This document shows positions 1 through 8,459 of a DNA stretch of 64,000 nucleotides, one piece after another. A program made the position numbers and the translations under genes. The stretch lies in assembly GCA_905480335.1 (NCBI GenBank), contig CAJQPY010000007.1:20824-84823 (forward strand). Reading direction: 5' to 3'. Position 1 is the stretch's first letter. Each line of letters starts with the position of its first letter. The notes under the pieces are model-generated. The model was given only the letters and a program-made list of their open reading frames with translations. It was not told the DNA's origin and did no database searches. This DNA is from an uncultured Ilumatobacter sp. Lineage in GTDB: Bacteria; Actinomycetota; Acidimicrobiia; Acidimicrobiales; Ilumatobacteraceae.

Positions 1-2217
1 CCACTTGCCCGCTGGGAGCACACGCACGCCTTTGCCGCCGCGGTTTTGTTCGGGTAGATCAGCCGGATCGATCCGCTTCCCCATCCCTTTCGTGGTGGCG
101 AGTAACAGCACGTCATCGTCGGCCGGGATTCCAGCGAAGACCACGGTTGCATCGGTTTTGATGCCTCGCACACCGGCCGCTGCGCGGCCCAATGGGCGCA
201 GACCGTCGGTGGTGAAGCGGATGCCTTGCCCGTCCGAGGCAGCGACGATGACGGGAGCATCGACTGCGAAGGGCTCGACCGCCACGACGCGGGTGTCTGC
301 GGCAAGTTTGACTATCGAGATCCCGCCCTTGCGGTCACCTCCTTCGCAGTCTGCAGTCGCAATGCGCTTCACCTGGCCGTCCGACATTGCGAGCAGCAAG
401 TCGGTCGGCAGGTCAGGCTCAAGCCACCAACGAATCGGTTCGCCCATCAACCCCGGGAACACACTCGCTGCAGCGGTCGGTTTCTCGCCGACACTCGCAA
501 CGAGGATGCGAAAGAGATGGCCGCTGTTGGTGACTGTGACGAGCGTTGTTGCGGTCGTGGTGTCGAAGGTGTGAAGCGGGATGAGTTTCGGTTTGGCCTT
601 CGAGCCTTGACCGATCGCTTGCATCCATCCGGCGCCATCGAGGTAGAGGGTGGTCGGGACATCGAGGACCATCTGTGCTCTGGACACCTTCGGAGCGCTC
701 TCGGTGGTGATCGTCGTTACCCGCTGCGGGAGGTCATCGAACGTGTCCATCGTGGACTTCAGTTCCCGAGCGACCTGTGAGCGCTGTCGGGTCTCCGACG
801 ACAGCAGCCGTTCGAGCTTCTGCTGTTCTGCTTCGAGTGCCGTCGCCTCGGTCCGGAATTCGATGACAGCATCTTCGGTGAGTTGGCCGAGGTTCAAGTC
901 AAGAACGGCGTTGGCCTGCGACTCGTCGATCGAGAATCTTTCGATCAGGCGCTCGCGGGCGATGGGTCGACTCTTTGAGGTGCGCACGATCGCGATCGTC
1001 TTGTCGATGTCCACGAGAACGGCGAGGAACCCCCGGAGTCGGTGAAGGCGTTCAGCAATTTTCGTGAGGCGGGACTTGGAGCGGGCAACGACGACGCGGA
1101 TGCGGTGTGCGACCCATGCCTGCAGTGCGCTGCGCAGGTTGTAGAGGCGTACGGTGTCGTTTTCGTCCAGAAAGTGCATCTGGACCTTGTTGGTCACCTG
1201 CAGGTTCGTGAAGCGCAACAGACCGGGAATGACCATGTCGGCGCTCACGCCTGCGGCGAGTTCAACCGATATGCGGGTTCGGCCGTTCGATGATTCGTCG
1301 TTGAACCTGGTGATCCCGGCGAGATCGCCGTTGTCGAGTGCATCACCGAGTTGGGCGATGAACTTCTCGACAGAGCCGAGGGTCGTGTCGGCGTACGGCA
1401 GCGAGGTAACGATGATCTGTTCGCGCCTGCGACCGACGGGCTCGACGAGCCATGCACCGCGCACCATGATGCGGCCCTGGCCGGAGCGATAGATGTCGTT
1501 GAGTTCGTCACCGTTGGTGACGGTGCACTCGGACGGAAAGGACGGGCCAGGCAGCACGGCCATTAGTTCGTCGACGCTGGCCGACTTGCGGTCGAGGAGC
1601 ATCAACGCCGCCCGGCACACCTCGCGAGGGTCATGGGGCGGCAGGTAGGACGACAAGCCGACGGCGATGCCGTTGGCTCCGTTGACGAGGAGGTTTGGGT
1701 AGGCGGCGGGGAGCACGGCCGGCTCGACGGTCGAGCCTTCATAATTTTCGACCATCGTCACAACGTTTAGATCGATCTCGTCGAGGAGCATGACCCCAAA
1801 TTGACCGAGGCGAGTTTCGGTGTAACGGGGCGCCGCTGGCGAGAAGTCGGGTGAGCCGACATTTCCGTGGAAGTCGAGCAGCGGCACCAGGTTCGAGAAC
1901 GGCTGAGCGAGGCGAGCAAGTGCGTCGGCAATTGATGCGTCGCCGTGCGGGTGGAACAAGGCCATCGTGTCGCCGACGACGCGAGCGGTCTTCACGAATG
2001 GCCGGTCAGGCAGAAGCCGCTGGGTCCACATATCCCACAGGATTCGGCGGTGGACCGGCTTGAGCCCGTCAGCAGCTGCAGGGATTGCGCGGTCTTCGAC
2101 CACAGCTTGGGCGTAGGCGAAGTAGTCTCGGTCAAGCTGATCACCGGCGGAGAGTTCGACGATCGTCTCGGTGAACTCGAATAGGTCGGCGGTCTTCTTC
2201 TTGGTCGTGCGGGCCAT
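1..2217 (-). CDS. parC: Type IIA DNA topoisomerase subunit A (ParC/GyrA-like), C-terminus cut by window edge
   Basis: DNA breakage-and-rejoining subunit of a type IIA topoisomerase; it works as a heterotetramer with the ParE-like protein encoded just upstream. The minus-strand frame is open for 739 codons to the left edge. The start ATG (2217-2215) shares its A with the TGA stop of the upstream gene, so the two are translationally coupled. The winged-helix part holds HPHGDASIADA; Tyr132 in APRYTETRL is the expected catalytic tyrosine. The position equal to E. coli GyrA Ser83 is Ala, as in Mycobacterium. The C-terminal beta-pinwheel starts near residue 500. Where the first-blade GyrA box should lie (about 535-545) the sequence is degenerate (GQGSKAKPK), which favours topo IV. 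A QNRGGKG motif appears much later, at 724-730. The choice of ParC over GyrA is therefore an inference. Confidence 0.9.
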   Translation of the reverse strand, partial: MARTTKKKTADLFEFTETIVELSAGDQLDRDYFAYAQAVVEDRAIPAAADGLKPVHRRILWDMWTQRLLPDRPFVKTARVVGDTMALFHPHGDASIADALARLAQPFSNLVPLLDFHGNVGSPDFSPAAPRYTETRLGQFGVMLLDEIDLNVVTMVENYEGSTVEPAVLPAAYPNLLVNGANGIAVGLSSYLPPHDPREVCRAALMLLDRKSASVDELMAVLPGPSFPSECTVTNGDELNDIYRSGQGRIMVRGAWLVEPVGRRREQIIVTSLPYADTTLGSVEKFIAQLGDALDNGDLAGITRFNDESSNGRTRISVELAAGVSADMVIPGLLRFTNLQVTNKVQMHFLDENDTVRLYNLRSALQAWVAHRIRVVVARSKSRLTKIAERLHRLRGFLAVLVDIDKTIAIVRTSKSRPIARERLIERFSIDESQANAVLDLNLGQLTEDAVIEFRTEATALEAEQQKLERLLSSETRQRSQVARELKSTMDTFDDLPQRVTTITTESAPKVSRAQMVLDVPTTLYLDGAGWMQAIGQGSKAKPKLIPLHTFDTTTATTLVTVTNSGHLFRILVASVGEKPTAAASVFPGLMGEPIRWWLEPDLPTDLLLAMSDGQVKRIATADCEGGDRKGGISIVKLAADTRVVAVEPFAVDAPVIVAASDGQGIRFTTDGLRPLGRAAAGVRGIKTDATVVFAGIPADDDVLLLATTKGMGKRIDPADLPEQNRGGKGVRVLPAGKW

Positions 2218-4199
2218 CAGATGTTTCCTCCAACGGCGAGAGATTCACCGGATCGTTCGAGGTACCAGGTCCTACGCAGTTCGGACTTTGGGCCGAAGAG
2301 TCGCTCGGCTAGGCGCGCAACGTATGCCGGGTCCTCGATGTGGACGATGCCGATCCTGCGGTTCGGTCCCATAACGGAACGAAGCTCGACAGCGTCCATC
2401 TCGCCAAGACCCTTCAGGCGACCCATATGAGCTTTGTGCGTTGGGTTCTCTGTCCGCCATGCGCGCATTGCTGCGTCGTCTTCAAGGTAGATGCGCTCCC
2501 CCTTGTGGATGGTTGTCCAGAGCGGTGGCAGCGCATAGAAAAGTCGCCCGGACTCAACGAGGCCGGGGCACCATGAGTACAAGAAGGCCAGGATGAGGGC
2601 GCGGATATGAAGTCCGTCGTCGTCGGCGTCGGCCAGCACAACGAGGCGGTCGTAGCGGAACTTTTCAAGTTCGAAGTCGTCGCCGATTCCGCATCCCATC
2701 GACAGGATGAGGTCGGCCATCGACTTGACGACTCGGCTGATCGACTCGCGGTACGAGTTCAGGGGTTTACCGCGGAGCGGAAGGATTGCCTGGAATGACG
2801 GATCGCGGGCATCGATGGCGGTGCCGCCCGCGGACTCGCCCTCAACGAGGAGTAGCTCGGTGGGTCGGTCGGTTTTAAAGGTGCAGTCTCGCAGCTTCGC
2901 AGGAAGTCCGTTGCGGGACTTGTTGCCTTTGCCGAGCAGCGCACGCACGGCTGCCTGCTCGGCATTCGACTTCGTTCGGGACCGCATCGAGGCGATGGCC
3001 AACTCGCCGATCTTTTTGGCCGATTCAGGGTGCTCCTCAAGCCAGCGGGACATGGCAGGCGCAACGATTGCGCGCGTCCGCGACGTGGCCTCGGTGTTCA
3101 TCAGTTTTGATTTTGAGTTCCCGGCGAATTGTGGACCGGGAAGCATGATGGAGGCGACCATGAGGGCGGCTGCGAAGATGTCGCGGGTGTTGGGCGCTGC
3201 TTCTTTGTCCTTCAACATGTTGCGGTCGCCGATGTACTTCTGGATTGACTCGGTGACCGCAGTTCGGAATCCGTTGATGTGGGTGCCGCCCTCGGGCGTG
3301 GCTACACCGTTCGCGAATCCAATGCTGGTGTCGCGACCCTCGACGGTCCAGGCGATCGCTGCGTCGACGGTGATGTCGCCATCGACGCCCTGGAACGACA
3401 CCACTGGCGCAACGAGACCGGTGTCGGCGGTCATCTCCGTTACAAGATCGGCGACACCGCCGTTCGAGCACCACTCGAACAATTCTTTGACGCCCTCGCG
3501 GTCGTCGACGACGGCGAACGTGACGCCAGGGTGCACGAAACTTTTGTGGCGAAATCGATCGGCGATGACGCGCATCGACCATTGCGGCGAGTCGAAGGGG
3601 ACGCCGTGCTCATCGTGGAACAGATCGAGATCGGGCCAGAACCTGATTTGGGTTCCGGTGTCGCCCTTGGCGCACTTGCGGATGGTGTGGATCGGCTCGA
3701 TCGTGACGCCTGGTTCGACGTCACCGTTGCGGCTCCTGGTGGCTTCGAGGACGAGCCGGTGAACGTGCCCGTCTCGCCGTACGTCAGCGGTGATTCGGCT
3801 GGACAGCGCGGTCACGACGGATGCACCGACGCCATGCAGACCGCCGGACACCTTGTAGCTGTCGGAGTCGAATTTGCCGCCGGCGTTGGTTTCGCAGAGC
3901 ACCACCTCGAGCGCTGAGCGGCCTTTATGGGGGCCATCGCCCATCTTCCCGACGGGGACGCCTCGTCCGTTGTCGGTGACAGAGACAGAGCCGTCGGCGT
4001 GGAGGGTTGCCTCGATACGACTGCCGTATCCGGCCATTGCTTCGTCGACGGAGTTATCGACGATCTCCCAGATGAGATGGTGAAGTCCGGCGACGCCGAC
4101 GCCCGCAGAACCCAAGTACATGAGCGGCCTGGCCCTAACGTGACGGAGGCCGCTTAGGGCCTGGATCTGGTCGGCCTCGTACGCGCTGGTAGTGTTCAT
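2217..4199 (-). CDS. parE: Type IIA DNA topoisomerase subunit B (ParE/GyrB-like)
   Basis: ATPase subunit (660 aa) that drives strand passage with the adjacent ParC-like subunit. The GHKL ATPase fold is at the N-terminus: WEIVDNSVDEA with Glu45 (general base) and Asn49, then DNGRGVPVG, then the ATP-lid GGLHGVGASVV. The transducer follows. The TOPRIM domain has EGESAGG near residue 453 and the metal-binding DADDDGLHIR near 520; KGLGEM lies near the C-terminus. The usual EGDSA motif reads EGESA here, a conservative change at the residue equivalent to E. coli GyrB Asp426. The length matches short ParE/GyrB proteins without the Gram-negative insert. The lack of dnaN-recF neighbours and the parE-parC order suggest a second, topo IV-like pair, but this cannot be proved from the window. 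Confidence 0.92.
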   Translation of the reverse strand: MNTTSAYEADQIQALSGLRHVRARPLMYLGSAGVGVAGLHHLIWEIVDNSVDEAMAGYGSRIEATLHADGSVSVTDNGRGVPVGKMGDGPHKGRSALEVVLCETNAGGKFDSDSYKVSGGLHGVGASVVTALSSRITADVRRDGHVHRLVLEATRSRNGDVEPGVTIEPIHTIRKCAKGDTGTQIRFWPDLDLFHDEHGVPFDSPQWSMRVIADRFRHKSFVHPGVTFAVVDDREGVKELFEWCSNGGVADLVTEMTADTGLVAPVVSFQGVDGDITVDAAIAWTVEGRDTSIGFANGVATPEGGTHINGFRTAVTESIQKYIGDRNMLKDKEAAPNTRDIFAAALMVASIMLPGPQFAGNSKSKLMNTEATSRTRAIVAPAMSRWLEEHPESAKKIGELAIASMRSRTKSNAEQAAVRALLGKGNKSRNGLPAKLRDCTFKTDRPTELLLVEGESAGGTAIDARDPSFQAILPLRGKPLNSYRESISRVVKSMADLILSMGCGIGDDFELEKFRYDRLVVLADADDDGLHIRALILAFLYSWCPGLVESGRLFYALPPLWTTIHKGERIYLEDDAAMRAWRTENPTHKAHMGRLKGLGEMDAVELRSVMGPNRRIGIVHIEDPAYVARLAERLFGPKSELRRTWYLERSGESLAVGGNI

Positions 4200-4760
4200 T
4201 TCACTAGAGGAGAGTACGTCGCATTCTTCGCTTCTGGAACGATGGTGCCCGACGGATGTGCGTTCGGCAGGTGCTCAATGGTCGCTCTCACTTCCGTACA
4301 ACCCGTCCAAGCCATCGATCCGATCTACTCGCTGATTACGATCAACTGCGCACGGGAATCGGATGCATGGGCGAATCGATGCATCAGTAACTTGGAAGGA
4401 CAACGCGGCCCTCGGTTCGCTGTCTCCTGATGAGGCCGCGTGCCATTTCTCGCTGGCAAGTCAATCGCGACGGGGCTGGCTCAGGCGCCCGGCAAGAGAG
4501 GGCGATCGGCGGGCTGAAAGTGACCGTCGAGTCGGCCAGGCTTGCGGCGCATTCGTCCGGCTCGGCTGAGCTCCAAGGTCTACGCTGAAAGTATCTAGCG
4601 ACTCTCATCTTGGCTGGATTGAAGACGGGACTCGCGACCTGGTGATCTCGGCGCTTTCCGCCGAAAGCTGAGCGGCTTGGCCCCTGCGGCAGTCAGGTGG
4701 AGTCGCAAGCTTGCTGTCGGGGAGCTGGAACCCTGGGTCGTGAGACCGACACCGAACCCG
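4200..4760. other. Gene-free stretch upstream of parE
   Basis: About 560 bases between the start of the ParE-like gene and the stop of the K+ channel gene. Only short frames without family features are present. The parE promoter must lie at the left end; on the minus strand a TACTCT hexamer lies 11 nt before the parE ATG. I see no tRNA, repeat or convincing small gene. Confidence 0.5.
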
Positions 4761-5252
4761 TTAAGAATGCGTTTCGTTTGGGTTGGACGCTGGGTCGTCG
4801 TCCGATGTCATCAGGGTGGGGCTCGCCGTTTCGATCCGATCGAGGCGGGTTGCGATGTTGTCCACAGAGGCAATGAGACGCTCCATCAATTCTTTCTGCT
4901 CGTTCCGTTGCGACGTTGACCGTTCGGATCGTGCCGCCTCGACGAAGACGGATGTGATCGCTGCGGTGACGACGGTGATTAATCCGATCGCAGTGATCAT
5001 CACCACTGCGGCGACCGCTCGACCCATGAAGTTGTCGGGCGTGTTGTCGCCGTAGCCGACGGTCGTGACCGTCTGGAGAGTGAACCACACCGCTTCCGCA
5101 AACGTTGGGTACTCCTCTTGGTCGAAGACCCTGACGACAACGGCTCCGATGACCACGACCATGACTGTTGTGCCCATGATCGCGCCCGTCGATTTTCGTA
5201 TCGAGGCGGGGTCTTGGCGGAATCTGGTGAAGCTCCGTTCGATAATGCTCAT
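4761..5252 (-). CDS. Two-TM potassium channel protein
   Basis: Small K+ channel subunit of 163 aa, expected to form a tetramer in the membrane. TM1 is at about residues 25-42. A pore helix and the selectivity filter TVTTVGYGDNTP follow at about 61-72 (TVGYG is the K+ signature), and TM2 is at about 76-102. The last 60 residues are charged and heptad-like (ELMERLIASVDNIATRLDRI) and probably form a cytoplasmic coiled coil. There is no RCK/TrkA-N domain, so gating by a ligand-binding ring is not expected. The gene is monocistronic by spacing. The ion specificity rests on the filter; the physiological role is unknown. Confidence 0.88.
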   Translation of the reverse strand: MSIIERSFTRFRQDPASIRKSTGAIMGTTVMVVVIGAVVVRVFDQEEYPTFAEAVWFTLQTVTTVGYGDNTPDNFMGRAVAAVVMITAIGLITVVTAAITSVFVEAARSERSTSQRNEQKELMERLIASVDNIATRLDRIETASPTLMTSDDDPASNPNETHS

Positions 5253-5304
5253 TTCACATCATCCATGACCAGGCGTCCTTCGGGCAACTGCGAGATCCTC
5301 TCGC

Positions 5305-6780
5305 TCATGTAGTCACGATGGGCGGTGGTGTGAAGTGCTGACCGAGGACCGACGAGATCTCTTCGCCGATGCTCAAAATCTTGTGGTCCGACCACTTCGG
5401 ACCAATCAGCTGCATCCCGACCGGCAACCCATCTGAGGTCTGCCCGATCGGAATCGCTACCGATGGAAGGTGAGGCATGGTTGCGAGTCCGGCCCAGAAC
5501 AAGATGCTCCAGTACGGGACGTCTGCACCGTTGACGTCGAGGGTGCGCTTACCATAGGGCCGCTCAGTATCGTGGGGGAACGCAGCCACAGGTTGCACCG
5601 GGGCGAGCACGACATCGACATTGTTGAACAGATCGGACCAGGCTCGCTGTGCGTGGGCTCGTCGCTCGTTGGCGCTCAGCCAGTGCCGATGCGCGATCGT
5701 GGTGTCCCGAGCAAAAATTGCAGCGAAATTGTCGGTGTCGGCTGGAGCGCTCTCGGCTTTCTCGATCAACTCGTTCCAGATGCGCCCTGGCGTTCCTGGT
5801 GACAGTGCAGCATTGAGAAGCTGCATGTACGTTCGGTGGAGATCATGTGCGGAAATTGCGGGACGGATCTCCGGATCGATTTTCGCGCCTGCGTCGCCGA
5901 GGAGCGTCGCGGCGTGGTCAATGAGGCCTGCCACTGCGCTGTCGACCGGAGCGATTGAGTCGTCGGACCACACGCCAATCCTAAGATTTTTGATGTCCGG
6001 CTGCGTTTCGAAGCGGGGGAGTTCGGCGCCGGGCACCCCACCGAAGGCGGAGCCGGAGTTGGTCAACACCTCCAGCAGGATTCGGAGGTCGCCACATGAC
6101 CGCCCAAGGGGGCCGAATACTGCGAGGTCACCCGACGTCAACGATCCGGGTGGGCTGGGGATGTGGCCACGACCCGACACGAGACCGTGTGTGGTCTTGA
6201 GTCCGAATACGCCGTTGACTGCGGCCGGTTGGCGAATAGAGCCGCCGATGTCGCTCCCGACTTCTGCCGTCGTGAATCCACAGGCAACAGCAGCCGCGGC
6301 ACCACCTGAAGACCCGCCTGCTGTGTGCGTCAGCCTCCAGGGATTGTTCGTGCGGCCATGCACGTCGTTGTACGTCTGATGGTCGCCGGCGTAGTACGGA
6401 ACGTTCGTTTTCGCCCAAACTACTGCACCAGCCCGGCGGAGGAGCCGCACGACATCGGCATCACGACTCGCCATATGCCCGGCAAGTTCCGGCGCCCCCG
6501 CCGTCGTCGCTAGATTGAGCGTCTCAAAGCAGTCCTTGATTGTCATGGGCAGTCCGTGTAGCGGTCCGCACGGATCACCTGCTTCACGCGAGTTGTCAGC
6601 GGCGGTTGCCTCGGCGCGGGCCCGCTCCATGTCCATTGACACGACGGCGTTGACGGCAGGATTCGTCCGTTCAATGTTGGCAAGCATTGCATCGAGCAAT
6701 TCGGAGCTTGAGACATCTCGTCGCTCCAGCGCGATCAAAAGTTGCATCGTGGTAGCGCTTTTAAGGTCTGGCGTCGCCAT
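5305..6780 (-). CDS. Amidase (amidase signature family)
   Basis: Predicted cytoplasmic amide hydrolase of 491 aa. The amidase-signature core shows the Ser-cisSer-Lys triad: Lys in PMTIKDCFE, the cis-Ser in AGGSSGGAAAAVA, and the nucleophile in GSDIGGSIRQPA. The start at 6780 is chosen over an upstream start at 6867. It is preceded on the minus strand by TACTCT and six bases, a leaderless-type -10 arrangement, and MATPDLKSATTMQL is the usual N-terminus of the family. The substrate is not predictable. It is not GatA by context, since no gatB or gatC is nearby, and a Leu/Pro-rich C-terminal segment (VAIPIGQTSDGLPVGMQLIG) fits general amidases. Confidence 0.88.
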   Translation of the reverse strand: MATPDLKSATTMQLLIALERRDVSSSELLDAMLANIERTNPAVNAVVSMDMERARAEATAADNSREAGDPCGPLHGLPMTIKDCFETLNLATTAGAPELAGHMASRDADVVRLLRRAGAVVWAKTNVPYYAGDHQTYNDVHGRTNNPWRLTHTAGGSSGGAAAAVACGFTTAEVGSDIGGSIRQPAAVNGVFGLKTTHGLVSGRGHIPSPPGSLTSGDLAVFGPLGRSCGDLRILLEVLTNSGSAFGGVPGAELPRFETQPDIKNLRIGVWSDDSIAPVDSAVAGLIDHAATLLGDAGAKIDPEIRPAISAHDLHRTYMQLLNAALSPGTPGRIWNELIEKAESAPADTDNFAAIFARDTTIAHRHWLSANERRAHAQRAWSDLFNNVDVVLAPVQPVAAFPHDTERPYGKRTLDVNGADVPYWSILFWAGLATMPHLPSVAIPIGQTSDGLPVGMQLIGPKWSDHKILSIGEEISSVLGQHFTPPPIVTT

Positions 6781-6786
6781 CTGCCG

Positions 6787-6792
6787 AGAGTA
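6787..6792 (-). promoter_or_regulatory. -10 box TACTCT of the amidase gene
   Basis: TACTCT ends six bases before the ATG at 6780, which places the predicted transcript start at the start codon. This supports the shorter protein. No clear -35 element was assigned. Confidence 0.55.
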
Positions 6793-6974
6793 GTGATTGG
6801 AACATTCGTTGCAGCAACAGTTGGCGCCGCGCCGATCCAGATGCGATCCGTAGGATTGGTCTTTCAAGTCGCAGTCTCCTGCGTCTGTGACGCGCTGCTC
6901 GCAGTAAAGCCGTCACAGCTCGAAGTCAACCCACCCGTCGACGATTCGAGTGACTTCAGCTCGAGCTCTTCCGC

Positions 6975-8249
6975 TCAGACAGGTGGATCGAAATCGAGGT
7001 CGAGGGTTTTCAGCCCACGCAAGATGAAGCTGTCCTCGTACGCCATCTCGTGTCGTGCCGCGTGCCGGAGTCCCGGCATGTAGTCGAGCATTGTCTCGAC
7101 AGCCACCTGGGCCTCCGAGCGAGCCAATCCGGCCCCGATGCAGAAGTGCTCGCCGTTTCCGAACGATAAGTGCTCGCGGGAGTTGGGGCGCAATGGTTTG
7201 AAGTCGTTGGGACATTCGAACTTGTCGGCGTCACGATTGCCTGCGGCGTAGACGACCCACACGTGATTCCCGGCTGGAATCGTGACCCCGTCGACGCTCA
7301 CGTCGCGCTTCGCCTGCCGATAGAGACCCTGAACAGGTGCCTCGAAACGAAGTGATTCTTCGACGAATGGCGCAATCAACGAGCGGTTGGAATCTATCGC
7401 CTGCTGGAGTCCTGGTTCAGCTGCAAAGCGGTTCGCCATGTTCGTAATGAGCTTCGTCGTGGTCTCGTTGCCGGCAACGAGAAACTGCTGACACATCGAG
7501 ATCTGCTCGGCGTGCGTCAGCCGCTCGCCGTCAAGTTCGGCATTTGCGACGTCGGAGACGAGGTCATTTTGCGGCGTCCGGGAGCGCTGCTCGAGCTTGT
7601 CGGAGAAGTAGTCAGAGAAGGCCTGCGTGCTCATGATGAAGTCACGAACTTGGTCGACCGATGGCGCTGCGTTGCCAATAGGGATCACGAGGTCATCAGA
7701 CCACTTTTTGAACATCAACAGGTCATCGTCACCCACGCCGAGGGCATCGGCAATAATGCGCATTGGCAACAGCACGGCGTATTCCGACACGAATTCGACG
7801 GTGCCCCTACCGGCGAATTCCGCCACCAGCTCATCCGAGCGTTGTCGCACCGTGGGTTCCAGCGCACGGATCCTCGCAGGTCTGAATGCAGCGTTGACTA
7901 CCCGCCGCTGCCGGACGTGCTCTGGTGGGTCAGCATTGAGCAGGACTGCAGCGGTTCTGCGGCCGCTGAGCATTTTCTCGAACGCCTCGGCCATCGCCGG
8001 CTCCTTGCTCAGCGTCGCCATGGCCGTTGTCATCGCTGACTCGCGAGGGCCGGGGGACGTGGGGGACAGTGACGACCAGTTGTCCGTGTCGCGCAGGATT
8101 GTGCGCACTGCGTCATACCCGGTCGCGATCCATGCGCCGAGGCCATCGTGATACACCACTGCAGCGTCGGCGCGAAGTTCGTCGAAGATCGGGTAAGGAC
8201 ACCTCAGTGCCTCCTGATCGCGATTGAACAACGCACCGAGCATTCTCAT
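6975..8249 (-). CDS. Cytochrome P450
   Basis: Soluble bacterial P450 monooxygenase of 424 aa. The I-helix oxygen-activation motif is VAGNETTTK. The K-helix ExxR is in EESLRFEAP. The heme loop is FGNGEHFCIGAGLAR, with the thiolate ligand at about Cys370. The start at 8249 (MRMLGALFNRD) is preferred over TTG at 8258, because TACGTT plus seven bases precedes it. It is transcribed away from a CoA ligase gene and a membrane hydroxylase gene on the other side of a 210-bp intergenic region, so a shared role in steroid, fatty-acid or aromatic metabolism is possible. No ferredoxin gene is adjacent, so the redox partner must be encoded elsewhere. The substrate is unknown. Confidence 0.95.
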   Translation of the reverse strand: MRMLGALFNRDQEALRCPYPIFDELRADAAVVYHDGLGAWIATGYDAVRTILRDTDNWSSLSPTSPGPRESAMTTAMATLSKEPAMAEAFEKMLSGRRTAAVLLNADPPEHVRQRRVVNAAFRPARIRALEPTVRQRSDELVAEFAGRGTVEFVSEYAVLLPMRIIADALGVGDDDLLMFKKWSDDLVIPIGNAAPSVDQVRDFIMSTQAFSDYFSDKLEQRSRTPQNDLVSDVANAELDGERLTHAEQISMCQQFLVAGNETTTKLITNMANRFAAEPGLQQAIDSNRSLIAPFVEESLRFEAPVQGLYRQAKRDVSVDGVTIPAGNHVWVVYAAGNRDADKFECPNDFKPLRPNSREHLSFGNGEHFCIGAGLARSEAQVAVETMLDYMPGLRHAARHEMAYEDSFILRGLKTLDLDFDPPV

Positions 8250-8256
8250 GTTATTC

Positions 8257-8262
8257 AACGTA
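8257..8262 (-). promoter_or_regulatory. -10 box TACGTT of the P450 gene
   Basis: TACGTT lies seven bases before the ATG at 8249, a leaderless arrangement. It overlaps the alternative TTG start (8258-8256), which argues against that start. Confidence 0.5.
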
Positions 8263-8459
8263 GAGAGTGCACCGTCATCGGTCGGAGTCGGACACGAGGT
8301 TGCCCTGCCGCGTCTAATGCGAATTTTGGGCAGATCGTGATGGAAGCCATCACGATCTAATAGAAATTGCTCAGGCGCGTCACTTGATACCTGGCTTGAC
8401 GAGTCAGCGACGTCGCTCCGCTACTGTCGCTGCGCACCCCGATCCGAAGGACTGTCATT

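Noticed and set aside
2707..3762. 351-codon plus-strand frame
   Set aside because: Antisense to the ParE-like gene; Ser/Arg-rich shadow without motifs.
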